Positions 51,341-60,805 of a stretch of 64,000 nucleotides of DNA are shown piece by piece (position 1 is the stretch's first letter; each line of letters begins with the position of its first letter). The notes under the pieces are model-generated. The model was not told where the DNA came from. It did no database searches and saw only the letters and a program-made list of their open reading frames with translations. The position numbers and the translations under genes are program-made. This DNA is from Mycolicibacterium sp. TY81. GTDB lineage: Bacteria; Actinomycetota; Actinomycetes; Mycobacteriales; Mycobacteriaceae. The stretch covers positions 4,650,001 to 4,714,000 of the forward strand of contig NZ_AP023362.1 of NCBI RefSeq assembly GCF_018326285.1, in the 5' to 3' direction.

Positions 51341-51653
51341 GACTTGGCGGAAGGAAGGCGAGGTTCTTCGAACCCTCTCTCCAGCCTTAGCAGCATGGCC
51401 GGTTCAAACTGGGTTTGCACGCCGATGTCTCCGCCTGTCATGCCCAGTGCTGCCCGTCTCAAGCCCACGGTCGATGGTGCCCGCTGGTGAGCAGCGGCGG
51501 CACCGGCCGTACGCCTCTGAGTGGACGGGCTTGACAGCATCGTTCAGCCAGGAGTCGGCGCCGTCACTCGCCGGTGCACCAGAAGTAGCCCGCGTGTGCA
51601 GAGCAGTACCTGGACGACCAATGTCGAGCACTGGCTTGACAGCTTGGCCGCCA
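51341..51653. other. Gene-poor stretch
   Basis: 313 bp between osmC and the orphan gene. Open frames here have unconvincing composition and overlap each other in all frames; I see no RNA gene or clear repeat. It may be remnant DNA of an inserted segment next to tRNA-Ser(TGA). Confidence 0.5.
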
Positions 51654-52484
51654 CTACGGCGTATGACGAAGACGCATCCAGTCGTCGATAAGTTCCCACA
51701 CCGAATTGCGCTTTCCCGCGTAGGAGACAAACTCGCCTGAATCGGTAGCCCAGATGTCGGTGTCCTCTGGGTCGGTGTCCACAAGGATGCAGGCGGAGGT
51801 GTTTTCGTCATAGACGATGAAGAGCGTTTCAGTGTTCGGCAGCCGTACTGGCGTGGGAGTCTGAAACCGAACATCAGCACTGTCTTGGGTACTCCATGAC
51901 TTCCAGTCGATCAGTTCCCCGCTCCGAATGATGCCCATCGGTACTTGAAGGTGGTATCCGATGCCGTCGTGTAGTGACGTGTAGAAGGTTTGGAATTCTG
52001 GCGAAAAATTCGTCGCCGGAGGCGTGAGCTGCGCCGTCGGTGGGTACCCAATGATGAACTTCTGACCCCGCCCCGCAGTTTCAATGGCGTAGAGCAAACC
52101 CAGACCGTCGTACAAGTCGGATGTCGCTTTCACCAACACAACATCGATGCCCTCGCTTTCGAGCACCTGCAGAAAGCGGGGCAACTGCGTCGGCAACGCC
52201 TTGCGCCAGTGTTCAATGGCGATCTGTACTGCGCTCAATGGATCGGCGGTCACCAACTGGAGCCACCATGCAGGTATTGTTTGCTGCTCCTCGAGGGTGA
52301 GCGTGCCGATCTCGTCGACCAAGGTCAGTGTGCCGTGCATTTTCGAGGAAGAGGAGTCGGCCAAATCCTTGCGGGACAAGGTAATTCCTCCATCTTTGGT
52401 GAACTGTTGTGGTTCAGTCGGTGCCGCGCTCGAGCGAGTGTTTGGCGAGGTCAAGCCGTGGTTGTTTTCGGTGGACACAGTCAC
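51654..52484 (-). CDS. Orphan hypothetical protein, atypical composition
   Basis: A 276-residue soluble protein from a GTG at 52484 (an internal ATG at 52340 is an alternative, since residues 1-48 look disordered). It ends with a motif of the type ILVDTDPEDTDIWATDSGEF followed by VWELIDDWM. This is loosely like SMI1/KNR4 (SUKH) immunity-type proteins, but I cannot assign the family. The codon use is visibly less GC-rich than neighbours. It lies about 100 bp from tRNA-Ser(TGA), a common integration site, with no toxin or integrase left nearby. Confidence 0.65.
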   Translation of the reverse strand: MTVSTENNHGLTSPNTRSSAAPTEPQQFTKDGGITLSRKDLADSSSSKMHGTLTLVDEIGTLTLEEQQTIPAWWLQLVTADPLSAVQIAIEHWRKALPTQLPRFLQVLESEGIDVVLVKATSDLYDGLGLLYAIETAGRGQKFIIGYPPTAQLTPPATNFSPEFQTFYTSLHDGIGYHLQVPMGIIRSGELIDWKSWSTQDSADVRFQTPTPVRLPNTETLFIVYDENTSACILVDTDPEDTDIWATDSGEFVSYAGKRNSVWELIDDWMRLRHTP

Positions 52485-52586
52485 GATCCGGGCGTTGCTG
52501 TCACGCGGCGAGAGAAGCGCTCAACAGCAACAACGACGCCAGAACGCTGTCCTGATCAGTTTCAACGCAAAGAAGCGAACATTTGG

Positions 52587-52673
52587 CGGTGGCGGAGGGA
52601 TTTGAACCCCCGGTTGGGTTTAACCAACTCTCGCTTTCAAGGCGAGTGCATTAGGCCGCTCTGCCACGCCACC
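52587..52673 (-). tRNA. tRNA-Ser (anticodon TGA)
   Basis: An 87-nt type II tRNA: acceptor GGTGGCG/CGCCACC, anticodon loop CTTGAAA between CTCGC and GCGAG, variable arm GTTGGTTAAACCCAAC, T loop GGTTCAAATCC; CCA encoded at 52584-52586. Confidence 0.95.
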
Positions 52674-52737
52674 GCCGAACAGCCTAAGGGGTCCGGGCCC
52701 GAACAAGCTCAGAGGGTCCGTGTGTAGCGTTGCGGCT

Positions 52738-53709
52738 ATGCGCGCGATCGTCGTCGAATCCCCAGGTCAGCTGGCCTGGTCCGAGGTCCCGGACGTCACC
52801 GCCAAAGCGGGCGAGGTCGTCATCGACGTCACTACCGCCGGGGTGAACCGGGCCGACCTGCTGCAAGCCGCCGGCCTCTATCCCCCGCCGCCGGGTGCCA
52901 GCGACATTCTCGGGCTGGAGGTTTCGGGCGTCATCTCCGAGGTCGGGGCCGGTGTCGGGAACTGGGCTGTCGGTGACGAGGTGTGCGCCCTGCTGGCCGG
53001 CGGCGGCTACGCCGAGAAGGTGGCCGTGCCAGCGGCCCAGGTCATGCCGATCCCCGCGGGGGTGAGCCTGCAGCATGCCGCCGGTCTGCCGGAGGTCGCC
53101 GCCACGGTGTGGTCCAACCTGTCCATGACCGCCCACCTGCGGTCCGGCCAGCTGGTGCTGCTGCACGGCGGCGCCAGCGGCATCGGCACGCATGCGATCC
53201 AGGTCGCGCACGCGCTGGGCGCCCGCGTCGCGGTCACCGCGTCACTCGAAAAGCTGGAGCTGTGCCGCGAACTGGGCGCCGACATCCTGATCAACTACCG
53301 CGACGAAGACTTCGTCGAGCGGATCACCGAGGCGGGCGGCGCCGACGTCATCTTCGACATCATGGGTGCGGCGTACCTGGACCGGAACATCGACGCCCTG
53401 GCGCCCGACGGCCGCGTGGTGATCATCGGTATGCAGGGCGGCGTCAAGGGCGAACTGAACATCGCCAAGCTGCTGGGTAAACGGGCCGGCGTCATCGCCA
53501 CCGCGTTGCGCTCCCGCCCGCTCGACGGGCCGTCCGGCAAGGCCGCGGTGATCTCCGAAGTGGTGCAACATGTTTGGCCCATGATTGCCGACGGCCGGGT
53601 GAAGCCCATCATCGGCGCCGAGCTGCCCATCGAACAGGCGGCGGCAGCCCACCAGCTCCTGCAGGCGGGGGCGGTATCCGGGAAAGTGCTTCTGCAAGTC
53701 AGGGATTGA
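52738..53709 (+). CDS. NAD(P)H-quinone oxidoreductase (zinc-free MDR)
   Basis: A 323-residue medium-chain dehydrogenase/reductase of the quinone oxidoreductase (PIG3/QOR-like) subgroup. It has VNRADLLQAAGLYPPPPGAS typical of the family, no catalytic zinc cysteine/histidine set, and the Rossmann loop HGGASGIGTHAIQ. It would reduce quinones with NAD(P)H. Starts at ATG 52738, 65 bp from tRNA-Ser. Corresponds in position to Rv3777. Confidence 0.92.
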   Translation: MRAIVVESPGQLAWSEVPDVTAKAGEVVIDVTTAGVNRADLLQAAGLYPPPPGASDILGLEVSGVISEVGAGVGNWAVGDEVCALLAGGGYAEKVAVPAAQVMPIPAGVSLQHAAGLPEVAATVWSNLSMTAHLRSGQLVLLHGGASGIGTHAIQVAHALGARVAVTASLEKLELCRELGADILINYRDEDFVERITEAGGADVIFDIMGAAYLDRNIDALAPDGRVVIIGMQGGVKGELNIAKLLGKRAGVIATALRSRPLDGPSGKAAVISEVVQHVWPMIADGRVKPIIGAELPIEQAAAAHQLLQAGAVSGKVLLQVRD

Positions 53710-53852
53710 GCTCGCCGAAACTGACCACATGGCGGTTTCGAGGCCGGTTTTCCGCCACCAGGTCACGCTCGCGGCGCTGAGCGGAATCGATGAACTCACC
53801 GAAAGCGCAACGCCCTGAACGCAGGATCAACCGAGGCCGATAGGTTGGCAGA

Positions 53853-54251
53853 GTGACGTTCACGTACACCGCGCCGGTCCGCTATCTCGAGGTCGACCAG
53901 CAGGGCGTGGTCTTCAACATGTGGTACCTGGCCTACATGGACGAGGCCTTCGGCGCGTTCATCGCCCGGACGGCGTCATGGCGCGACATCTTCGAGGCGG
54001 GCGTCGACGCCCAGGTGGTCCACACCGAACTGGACTGGTCAGGCTCCCTGAAGTGGGGCGACCAGATTCACGTCGACGTCACCGTGCCGGCCCGGGGCCG
54101 CACCTCGTTCACCGTCGAATTCCTCATCCACGCAGGCGATTCCGCGCGGCCCATCGTCACCGCGCGGACCGTCTACGTCTGTATCGCGACCGACGGCTCC
54201 GGGAAGGTCGAACCGCCGCAGCTGCTGCTCGACGCTCTGGCCTACGCGTAA
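53853..54251 (+). CDS. Acyl-CoA thioesterase (4HBT hotdog fold)
   Basis: A 132-residue hotdog-fold protein. The 4HBT/YbgC signature reads RYLEVDQQGVVFNMWYLAYM with catalytic Asp15 and a following helix. It likely hydrolyses an acyl-CoA thioester. Starts at GTG 53853. Convergent with, and directly abutting, the class V aminotransferase-like gene. Confidence 0.88.
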   Translation: MTFTYTAPVRYLEVDQQGVVFNMWYLAYMDEAFGAFIARTASWRDIFEAGVDAQVVHTELDWSGSLKWGDQIHVDVTVPARGRTSFTVEFLIHAGDSARPIVTARTVYVCIATDGSGKVEPPQLLLDALAYA

Positions 54252-55448
54252 CTAACCGAGCGACGCCAGCGCCCGGACGAGCTGGTCCACTTCGGCCGTC
54301 GTCGTGTAGTGCCCGAGACCGACCGTCACGGCACCGCCGACGTCATTGACGCCGATGGCCTCCAGCACCCGGGAGTTGCCGTCCGACACGGCCAGTACGC
54401 CGTTGTCGGCGAGCCGGCTGATGACGCGGTCGGCGGGCACGCCCTGGACGGCGAAGCTCAGCACCGGAATGGCGGCCTCGGGTGCGCCGAGCACCATGAC
54501 CAACGGCAACGACCGCAGCGAGTTACGCAGGTACCCGAACACCCGGCTGAGGTAGGCCTCGGCCGACTGCATGGATCGTGCGAGCCGTTCGCGGCGGGAG
54601 CCGGTCGCGGCGTCGTCGAGGTTCGCCAGGTACTCGATACTGGCGACGACGCCACCGAGCAGTCCGAACTGGTGCGCGCCCACTTCCAGGCGCGCGGCCC
54701 CGGTGGCGTTCGGATCGAGCGAAACCGCCGCCAGGGTGTCGATCATCGCGGGGTCGCGGAACACGAGCGCACCGATCGGCGGGCCACCCCACGCGATCGC
54801 GTTCAGCGCCACCACATCGGCGTCGACGTCGTTGATGTCGAGCAGTCGGTAAGGCGCGGCCACCGAGTGGTCGACGACGACCATGCCGCCGTTCTCCCGG
54901 GCCATTTTGGTCACGGGCCGCAGATCAGTGACGGTGCCGAGCTTCGAGGATGCCGACGTGATCGCGATCAGCCGGGTCGGCCGGGTGATGAGCGTCTCCC
55001 ACTGCCAGCTGGGCAGTTCGCCGGTCTCGATGTCGACCTCGGCCCACTTCACCTTCGCGCCATAGCGATTCGCGGCCCGCAGCCACGGCGCGATGTTGGC
55101 CTCGTCGTCCAGGCGGGTGACGACCACTTCGTAGCCCAGCCCCGACCGCGACGCCGACGCCTCGGCCAGCGAGTTCAGCAGGACGGCACGGTCGGCGCCG
55201 AACACCACGCCGCGCGGGTCGCCACCGACGAGATCGGCGACCGCCTGTCGCGCGGCGGTCAGGACCGCGGCGCTGCGCTGCGCGGCCGGATGCGGCCCAG
55301 CGGCCGACGACATGGATCCGCGGAAGGCGGTCGAGACAGTGGTCGCTACCGAGTCGGGCAGCAGCATGCCGGTCGGCGCGTCGAAGTGCACCCAGCCGCC
55401 GCCCAGTGACGGGTGCAGACCGCGCACCCGGGCGACGTCGTATGCCAT
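54252..55448 (-). CDS. Class V aminotransferase / cysteine desulfurase-like protein lacking the PLP lysine
   Basis: A 398-residue fold-type I protein similar to the cysteine-desulfurase-like VC1184 group (TIGR01976). The first-strand [11 protein letters not shown], the cofactor-aspartate strand [19 protein letters not shown] and the [10 protein letters not shown] segment are recognisable. Where family members have a lysine for the Schiff base (…yKfGGPhlG), this protein reads [11 protein letters not shown], with no lysine. That suggests loss of catalysis or a structural role. ATG 55448 chosen. Position fits Rv3778c. Confidence 0.87.
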   Translation of the reverse strand: MAYDVARVRGLHPSLGGGWVHFDAPTGMLLPDSVATTVSTAFRGSMSSAAGPHPAAQRSAAVLTAARQAVADLVGGDPRGVVFGADRAVLLNSLAEASASRSGLGYEVVVTRLDDEANIAPWLRAANRYGAKVKWAEVDIETGELPSWQWETLITRPTRLIAITSASSKLGTVTDLRPVTKMARENGGMVVVDHSVAAPYRLLDINDVDADVVALNAIAWGGPPIGALVFRDPAMIDTLAAVSLDPNATGAARLEVGAHQFGLLGGVVASIEYLANLDDAATGSRRERLARSMQSAEAYLSRVFGYLRNSLRSLPLVMVLGAPEAAIPVLSFAVQGVPADRVISRLADNGVLAVSDGNSRVLEAIGVNDVGGAVTVGLGHYTTTAEVDQLVRALASLG

Positions 55449-55557
55449 GCCATGCCAACCTTCGAGCGATTCAGGCCTGCCAGCCAAATTTTTCCGGCGG
55501 GCGCGCCCCGCTGCACACCGGCGAAAGCCGGGCTACCCGAACAGCCATACTAGTGCA

Positions 55558-57516
55558 GTGAGCTTGGCGTCCGGCGTCCTTGTCGCCCTGTTGATCATGG
55601 TGGTCCCTGGAGCAATCACCGCTCGTGTAGCACAGCTAACCTGGCCCGTTGCCGTCGCAGTCGGCCCCGCAGTGACCTACGGCATCGTAGCTTTGGCCGT
55701 CATTCCACTCGGGGCCATCGGCGTCCCGTGGAACGGCTGGACGGCGTTGCTGGCGTTCGTCATCGTGGTCGCAGTGGTGGCCGGGCTTCGTCGTGCGCTG
55801 CGGCGCTACCGGGACACCGCGGCCGAAGCCCTCGCGATCACCCGCGGCCCGGCCCTGTTCGTCGCCGCGGGCATTCTCATCGGTGCGACGGCGATTGCAA
55901 TTTCAGCAATCCTCGGCATGCCGCATTGGCAATCCATTCCAAGCACCTGGGACTCGGTCTGGCACGGCAACACCATCCGCTGGATCCTCGACGTCGGTCA
56001 GGCCTCGCCGACGCACATGGGTGAGCTTCGTAACGTCGAGACGCACGCGTTGCTGTACTACCCGTCGACCTTTCACGCCCTGGCCGCCGTCTTCTGCCAG
56101 CTCACGGGCGCCGCCCCCGCGACGGCCTACACCCTGCACTCCCTGGCGGCCTCGATCTGGCTGTTCCCCGTCAGCGCGGCAAGCCTGACGTGGGCCATGG
56201 TCCGACCCCACGCCTGCCAGCGCTGGAGCGCCGGAGCCGCGGCCGCGGCGGGTGCGCTGGCGGCGTCGTTCACCGCGGTCCCCTACGTCGAGTTCGACGT
56301 CGCCGCCGTCCCCAGCCTGGTGGCCTACGGTCTCGCCGGGCCGACGACCGTGCTGATCATGTCGTGCCTGCGGCACCGCGACCGGATCCCGGTGGCCGTC
56401 ATTGCCCTGATCGGGGTGTTCTCCACCCACATCACCGGCGGCGTCGTGGTCGTCACGTTCGTCGGCGCGTGGTGGCTGTGCGACACCCTGCGCAATCCGG
56501 TGCGCGGCCGGCTCGCCGACTTCCTGACCCTGCTGTCCGTCGCCGTGCCGTCGCTGGTGCTGTTGCTTCCCCAGTTCATCGGGGTGCTCGCGCAGGCCGA
56601 CATCATCGTCGGGCACGCCTTCGTCACCCATCAGACCCGGCTTCGGGTGCTGTTCAACGCCATCGTGCAGCACACCCGTCACCTCAACGACTATCCGATT
56701 CAGAACATGCTGATCGCGCTCGGTGGCATCGGCGGCCTGATCCTGCTGATCAAGCGCGTCTGGTGGCCGGCGTTGGTCTGGGTGGTGCTGATGGTCGCGA
56801 TCGTGCATTCCGGTGCGCCGTTCGGCGGCCCGATCGGCGCGCTGATCGGGCCGTACGCCGACCTCTACTACAGCGACCCACGCCGGCTGTCTGCCGTGGT
56901 CACCCTGCTGATCACGCCCTTCGCCGGCATCGCGCTGTTCGCGATGATCAAGTTCGTCGTCGACTGGCTGCGGAAGCGGGCACCCCGCACCGAACGGTTC
57001 TGGGCCGTGGTGACGGTGGCCCTGCTCGCCTTCTCGACGGTCGGACTGGCCTGGCACTACTTCCCGCGGCACCGCTACCTGATCGGCCAGAAGTACGACC
57101 AGATCATGGTCAACGACAAGAACCTCGAGGCCTTCGCCTATCTGGCGACGCTGCCGGGCGCCAAGGACACCTTGATCGGCAACGCGAACACCGACGGCAC
57201 GTCATGGATGTACGCGGTCGCCGGGCTGCACCCGCTGTGGACCCACTACGACTATCCGCAGCAGCAGGGCCCGGGCTACCACCGCTTCATCTTCTGGGCG
57301 TACGCCGACGACGCCGACACCGACCGGCGCATCGCGGAGGCCGTGCACGCCCTGAACATCAGGTACGTGATCACCAGCTCGACCATCGTCAAGGGGTTCG
57401 TGATGCCCGACGGACTAGTGTCGCTGGATAGGTCGAAGTCGTGGGCGAAGATCTACGACAACGGGCGGTCCCGTATCTACGAGTGGCGCGGCGACGCCGC
57501 GCCGGCGAACAGATAG
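55558..57516 (+). CDS. Rv3779-like polytopic membrane protein (GT-C-like; DUF6541)
   Basis: A 652-residue protein with 12-13 membrane helices and a C-terminal outside domain of about 130 residues (YLATLPGAKDTLIGNANTDG, then YVITSSTIVKGF). The layout is that of GT-C glycosyltransferases, with D/E residues in the first loop (STWDSVWHGNTIRW). The M. tuberculosis ortholog in this gene order has been linked to polyprenyl-phosphomannose synthesis. It starts at GTG 55558. CATACT at 55546-55551 lies 7 bases upstream and may be a -10 for leaderless transcription; no ribosome site is seen. Confidence 0.85.
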   Translation: MSLASGVLVALLIMVVPGAITARVAQLTWPVAVAVGPAVTYGIVALAVIPLGAIGVPWNGWTALLAFVIVVAVVAGLRRALRRYRDTAAEALAITRGPALFVAAGILIGATAIAISAILGMPHWQSIPSTWDSVWHGNTIRWILDVGQASPTHMGELRNVETHALLYYPSTFHALAAVFCQLTGAAPATAYTLHSLAASIWLFPVSAASLTWAMVRPHACQRWSAGAAAAAGALAASFTAVPYVEFDVAAVPSLVAYGLAGPTTVLIMSCLRHRDRIPVAVIALIGVFSTHITGGVVVVTFVGAWWLCDTLRNPVRGRLADFLTLLSVAVPSLVLLLPQFIGVLAQADIIVGHAFVTHQTRLRVLFNAIVQHTRHLNDYPIQNMLIALGGIGGLILLIKRVWWPALVWVVLMVAIVHSGAPFGGPIGALIGPYADLYYSDPRRLSAVVTLLITPFAGIALFAMIKFVVDWLRKRAPRTERFWAVVTVALLAFSTVGLAWHYFPRHRYLIGQKYDQIMVNDKNLEAFAYLATLPGAKDTLIGNANTDGTSWMYAVAGLHPLWTHYDYPQQQGPGYHRFIFWAYADDADTDRRIAEAVHALNIRYVITSSTIVKGFVMPDGLVSLDRSKSWAKIYDNGRSRIYEWRGDAAPANR

Positions 57517-57529
57517 GAACAGTGCAGGC

Positions 57530-58060
57530 ATGACGCTGAAACCAGAAGACGACGACGACAACATCGAGGTCATCGGCGGAGACCTGGCGTTGGGCGGGGA
57601 ATCAGGACAGGACCCCGACCATGGCGACGAAGGCAAGTCGCTGACCGACCTGGTCGAGCAGCCGGCCAAGGTCATGCGCATCGGCACCATGATCAAGCAG
57701 CTGCTGGAAGAAGTGCGCTCCGCGCCGCTCGACGAAGCCAGCCGGAACCGACTGCGCGACATCCACCGGTCGAGCATCCAGGAGCTCGAGGACGGCCTGG
57801 CCCCGGAACTGACCGAGGAGCTGGAGCGGCTGTCGTTGCCGTTCTCCGAGGAGAAGGTGCCGTCGGCGGCCGAGCTGCGCATCGCGCAGGCCCAGCTGGT
57901 GGGCTGGCTCGAAGGCCTGTTCCACGGCATCCAGACGGCCCTGTTCGCGCAGCAGATGGCGGCCCGTGCACAGCTCGAGCAGATGCGCCAGGGCGCCCTG
58001 CCCCCCGGCGCCGACGGCGGCCGCGGCCCGTTCCAGTCCGGCACCGGTCAGTACCTGTAG
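57530..58060 (+). CDS. bpa: Bacterial proteasome activator Bpa (PafE)
   Basis: A 176-residue helical protein (DUF2587). A disordered acidic N-terminus is followed by four helices (about 48-155) that form a dodecameric ring, and the C-terminal GQYL motif docks into the 20S proteasome alpha-ring to open it without ATP. GQYL at the very end is exactly the Bpa/Mpa signature. It is 13 bp after the Rv3779-like gene and 3 bp before wzt, all in one operon. Matches Rv3780. Confidence 0.95.
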   Translation: MTLKPEDDDDNIEVIGGDLALGGESGQDPDHGDEGKSLTDLVEQPAKVMRIGTMIKQLLEEVRSAPLDEASRNRLRDIHRSSIQELEDGLAPELTEELERLSLPFSEEKVPSAAELRIAQAQLVGWLEGLFHGIQTALFAQQMAARAQLEQMRQGALPPGADGGRGPFQSGTGQYL

Positions 58061-58063
58061 ACC

Positions 58064-58867
58064 GTGTCGGAACCGCACATCTCCACGCAGAACGCGTGGG
58101 TCGAATTCCCGATCTTCGACGCGAAGTCCCGTTCGCTCAAGAAGGCCTTCCTGGGCAAGGCCGGCGGCGGGATCAACCGCAACGAATCGAATGTCGTTGT
58201 GATCGAAGCGCTTCGGGACATCACGATGTCGCTCAACATGGGTGACCGGGTGGGCTTGGTCGGGCACAACGGCGCCGGCAAGTCGACGCTGCTGCGCCTG
58301 CTGTCGGGCATCTACGAACCGACGCGCGGTTCGGCGACCGTCCGCGGCCGGGTGGCCCCGGTCTTCGATCTGGGTGTCGGCATGGATCCCGAGATCTCCG
58401 GTTTCGAGAACATCATCATCCGTGGCCTGTTCCTCGGGCAGACCCGCAAGCAGATGCTGGCCAAGGTCGACGAGATCGCCGAGTTCACCGAACTCGGGGA
58501 GTACCTGTCGATGCCGCTGCGCACGTACTCCACGGGTATGCGCGTGCGCCTGGCCATGGGCGTCGTCACCAGCATCGACCCCGAGATCCTGCTGCTCGAC
58601 GAGGGCATCGGCGCGGTCGACGCGGAGTTCCTGAAGAAGGCGCGCACCCGGCTGCAAGCCCTGGTGGAACGCTCCGGAATCCTGGTGTTCGCAAGCCATT
58701 CCAACGAATTCCTGGCCCGGCTGTGTCAGACCGCGATGTGGGTCGACCACGGCACCATCCGCATGACCGGCGGCATCGAGGAAGTCGTGCGCGCCTATGA
58801 GGGCGAAGACGCGGCGCGGCACGTGCGCGAGGTGCTCGAAGAGAACGAGCGCGAGCGCCAGGCGTGA
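58064..58867 (+). CDS. wzt: Galactan/polysaccharide ABC exporter ATP-binding protein (Wzt/RfbE)
   Basis: A 267-residue ATPase. Walker A is GHNGAGKST, the Q-loop region has VAPVFDLGVGMDPEISGFEN, the signature is TYSTGMRVRLAM, and Walker B is EILLLDEGIG. It lacks the carbohydrate-binding C-terminal extension of O-antigen Wzt. With Wzm it would flip lipid-linked galactan across the membrane. Starts at GTG 58064, overlaps glfT1 by 4 bp. Matches Rv3781. Confidence 0.94.
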   Translation: MSEPHISTQNAWVEFPIFDAKSRSLKKAFLGKAGGGINRNESNVVVIEALRDITMSLNMGDRVGLVGHNGAGKSTLLRLLSGIYEPTRGSATVRGRVAPVFDLGVGMDPEISGFENIIIRGLFLGQTRKQMLAKVDEIAEFTELGEYLSMPLRTYSTGMRVRLAMGVVTSIDPEILLLDEGIGAVDAEFLKKARTRLQALVERSGILVFASHSNEFLARLCQTAMWVDHGTIRMTGGIEEVVRAYEGEDAARHVREVLEENERERQA

Positions 58868-59799
58868 CCGACATGTTGTGCGCGGTGATCGTCACCCACC
58901 GGCGGCCGGAGTTGTTGGCGAAATCCCTTGCCGTGGTGTGCTCGCAGACGCGACTGCCCGATCACGTCGTCGTCGTCGACAACGACAACGACCCGGCGGT
59001 GCGGGTTCTCGTCGAATCGCAGCCGGTCGCGACGACGTACCTCGGTTCGGTCCGGAACCTCGGTGGCGCAGGCGGTTTCGCGCTGGGCATCCTGCATGCC
59101 CTGGCCCTCGGCGCCGAGTGGGTCTGGCTGGCCGACGACGACGGACGCCCCGCCGACTCGTCCATACTCGCGACGCTGCTGGACTGTGCGGCCAAGCACG
59201 ACCTGGCCGAGGTGTCCCCCATGGTGTGCGACCTGAATGAACCTGCCCGCCTGGCCTTTCCGTTGCGCCGCGGGTTGGTGTGGCGGCGTTATGTGTCCGA
59301 GTTGCAGGTCGACAAGAATGCCGGCGTCGACCTGCTGCCCGGCATCGCGTCGTTGTTCAACGGCGCACTGTTCCGGGCCGCGACGCTGGAAGCCGTTGGC
59401 GTACCGGACATCCGGCTGTTCGTCCGCGGTGACGAGGTCGAGGTGCACCGCCGGCTCGTCCGCTCCGGCCTGCCGTTCGGGACGTGCCTGAACGCGGTGT
59501 ACCTGCACCCGCAGGGGTCCGACGAGTTCAAGCCGATCCTCGGCGGCCGCATGCACACGCAGTACCCCGACGACGCCACCAAGCGCTATTTCACGTACCG
59601 CAACCGCGGCTACCTGCAGTCCCAACCAGGTCTGCGCAAGCTGGTTCCCCAGGAATGGGTGCGATTCGGGTGGTACTTCCTGATCACCCGGCGTGATCCG
59701 GCCGGGTTGCGTGAGTGGATGCGGTTGCGCCGCTTGGGACGAGACGAGAAGTTCAGCAGGCCCGGTGCGGGCGGACCCACGACAGGAGGACAGCGATGA
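58864..59799 (+). CDS. glfT1: Galactofuranosyltransferase GlfT1
   Basis: A 311-residue GT2 glycosyltransferase that adds the first galactofuranose residues to decaprenyl-linked GlcNAc-rhamnose in arabinogalactan assembly. N-terminal AVIVTHRRPELL and VVVDNDND bind UDP-Galf, WLADDDGRP is the DxD-type metal motif, and GDEVEVHRRLVRSGLP contains the catalytic base region. It overlaps wzt and wzm (ATGA), so synthesis of the three is coupled. Matches Rv3782. Confidence 0.94.
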   Translation: MTDMLCAVIVTHRRPELLAKSLAVVCSQTRLPDHVVVVDNDNDPAVRVLVESQPVATTYLGSVRNLGGAGGFALGILHALALGAEWVWLADDDGRPADSSILATLLDCAAKHDLAEVSPMVCDLNEPARLAFPLRRGLVWRRYVSELQVDKNAGVDLLPGIASLFNGALFRAATLEAVGVPDIRLFVRGDEVEVHRRLVRSGLPFGTCLNAVYLHPQGSDEFKPILGGRMHTQYPDDATKRYFTYRNRGYLQSQPGLRKLVPQEWVRFGWYFLITRRDPAGLREWMRLRRLGRDEKFSRPGAGGPTTGGQR

Positions 59800-60626
59800 C
59801 GTTCACCGACGCGGCCGCGCAGTCCAAGACGCTGCGCCGCGCCTGGGGCGACCTGGTGACCGGCTTCGGCAAGCGCGAGCTCTGGCTGCACCTGGGCTGG
59901 CAGGACATCAAGCAACGCTACCGGCGCTCGGTACTCGGCCCCATCTGGATCACCATCGCCACCGGCACCATGGCTGTGGCACTGGGTGGCCTGTACTCGC
60001 AGCTGTTCCACCTACCGCTGGCCGAGCACCTGCCCTACGTGACGTTGGGCCTGATCATCTGGAACCTGATCAACGCGTCGATCCTCGAAGGCGCTGACGT
60101 GTTCATCGCCAATGAGGGCCTCATCAAACAACTTCCGACGCCGCTGTCGGTGCACGTCTACCGGTTGGTGTGGCGGCAGGTGCTGCTGTTCGCGCACAAC
60201 ATCATCATCTTCGTGATCATCGCGATCATCTTCCCCAAGCCGTGGTCGTGGGCCGACCTGTCGGTGATCCCCGCGCTGGCGCTGATCGTGGCCAACTGCG
60301 TCTGGGTCGCGTTGTGTTTCGGCATCCTGGCGACGCGGTACCGGGACATCAGTCCGCTGCTGGCGAGCCTGGTGCAGCTGCTTTTCTACATCACGCCCAT
60401 CATCTGGAACGACCAGACACTGCGCCTTCAGGGTGCGGGCACCTGGTCGAAAATCATTGAGCTGAACCCACTTCTGCACTACGTGGACATCGTGCGGGCG
60501 CCGCTGCTCGGTGAACCCCAGGAATTGCGGCACTGGCTCGTGGTGATCACCTTGACCGTTGCGGGCTGGATCGTCGCCGCGCTGGCGATGCGGCAGTACC
60601 GCGCGCGCGTGCCGTACTGGGTGTAG
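59796..60626 (+). CDS. wzm: Galactan/polysaccharide ABC exporter permease (Wzm/RfbD)
   Basis: A 276-residue ABC-2 permease with six membrane helices; an amphipathic N-terminus with LWLHLGWQDIKQRYRRSVLG precedes helix 1, typical of Wzm. It forms the exporter with Wzt. The start at ATG 59796 has AGGAGG 8-10 bases upstream. Last gene of the Rv3779-bpa-wzt-glfT1-wzm operon; matches Rv3783. Confidence 0.94.
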   Translation: MTFTDAAAQSKTLRRAWGDLVTGFGKRELWLHLGWQDIKQRYRRSVLGPIWITIATGTMAVALGGLYSQLFHLPLAEHLPYVTLGLIIWNLINASILEGADVFIANEGLIKQLPTPLSVHVYRLVWRQVLLFAHNIIIFVIIAIIFPKPWSWADLSVIPALALIVANCVWVALCFGILATRYRDISPLLASLVQLLFYITPIIWNDQTLRLQGAGTWSKIIELNPLLHYVDIVRAPLLGEPQELRHWLVVITLTVAGWIVAALAMRQYRARVPYWV

Positions 60627-60805
60627 TTCGCCACCTCGCCGATCCGGCGCGGCGTTATCCACCGGCCGCGTGTCGCGCAGGTCACTGCGCCGGGATTAGC
60701 TGGTTGTCCCCACGGATCCGGCCGGTCACCTGAGCGTCACCTCGGGTTCGGTGGCGCGGAGTTCAATTGGGGCGACCGGCTTTCCGCGTTCCAACAGGAG
60801 CAACC

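Noticed and set aside
51330..51740. 136-codon forward frame after osmC
   Set aside because: Overlaps the minus-strand orphan gene, with Arg/Pro/Ser-rich unstructured translation and no ribosome site.
52587..52673. Prophage or integrative element at tRNA-Ser(TGA)
   Set aside because: No integrase, phage gene or duplicated tRNA 3' end was found nearby; only one atypical gene remains.
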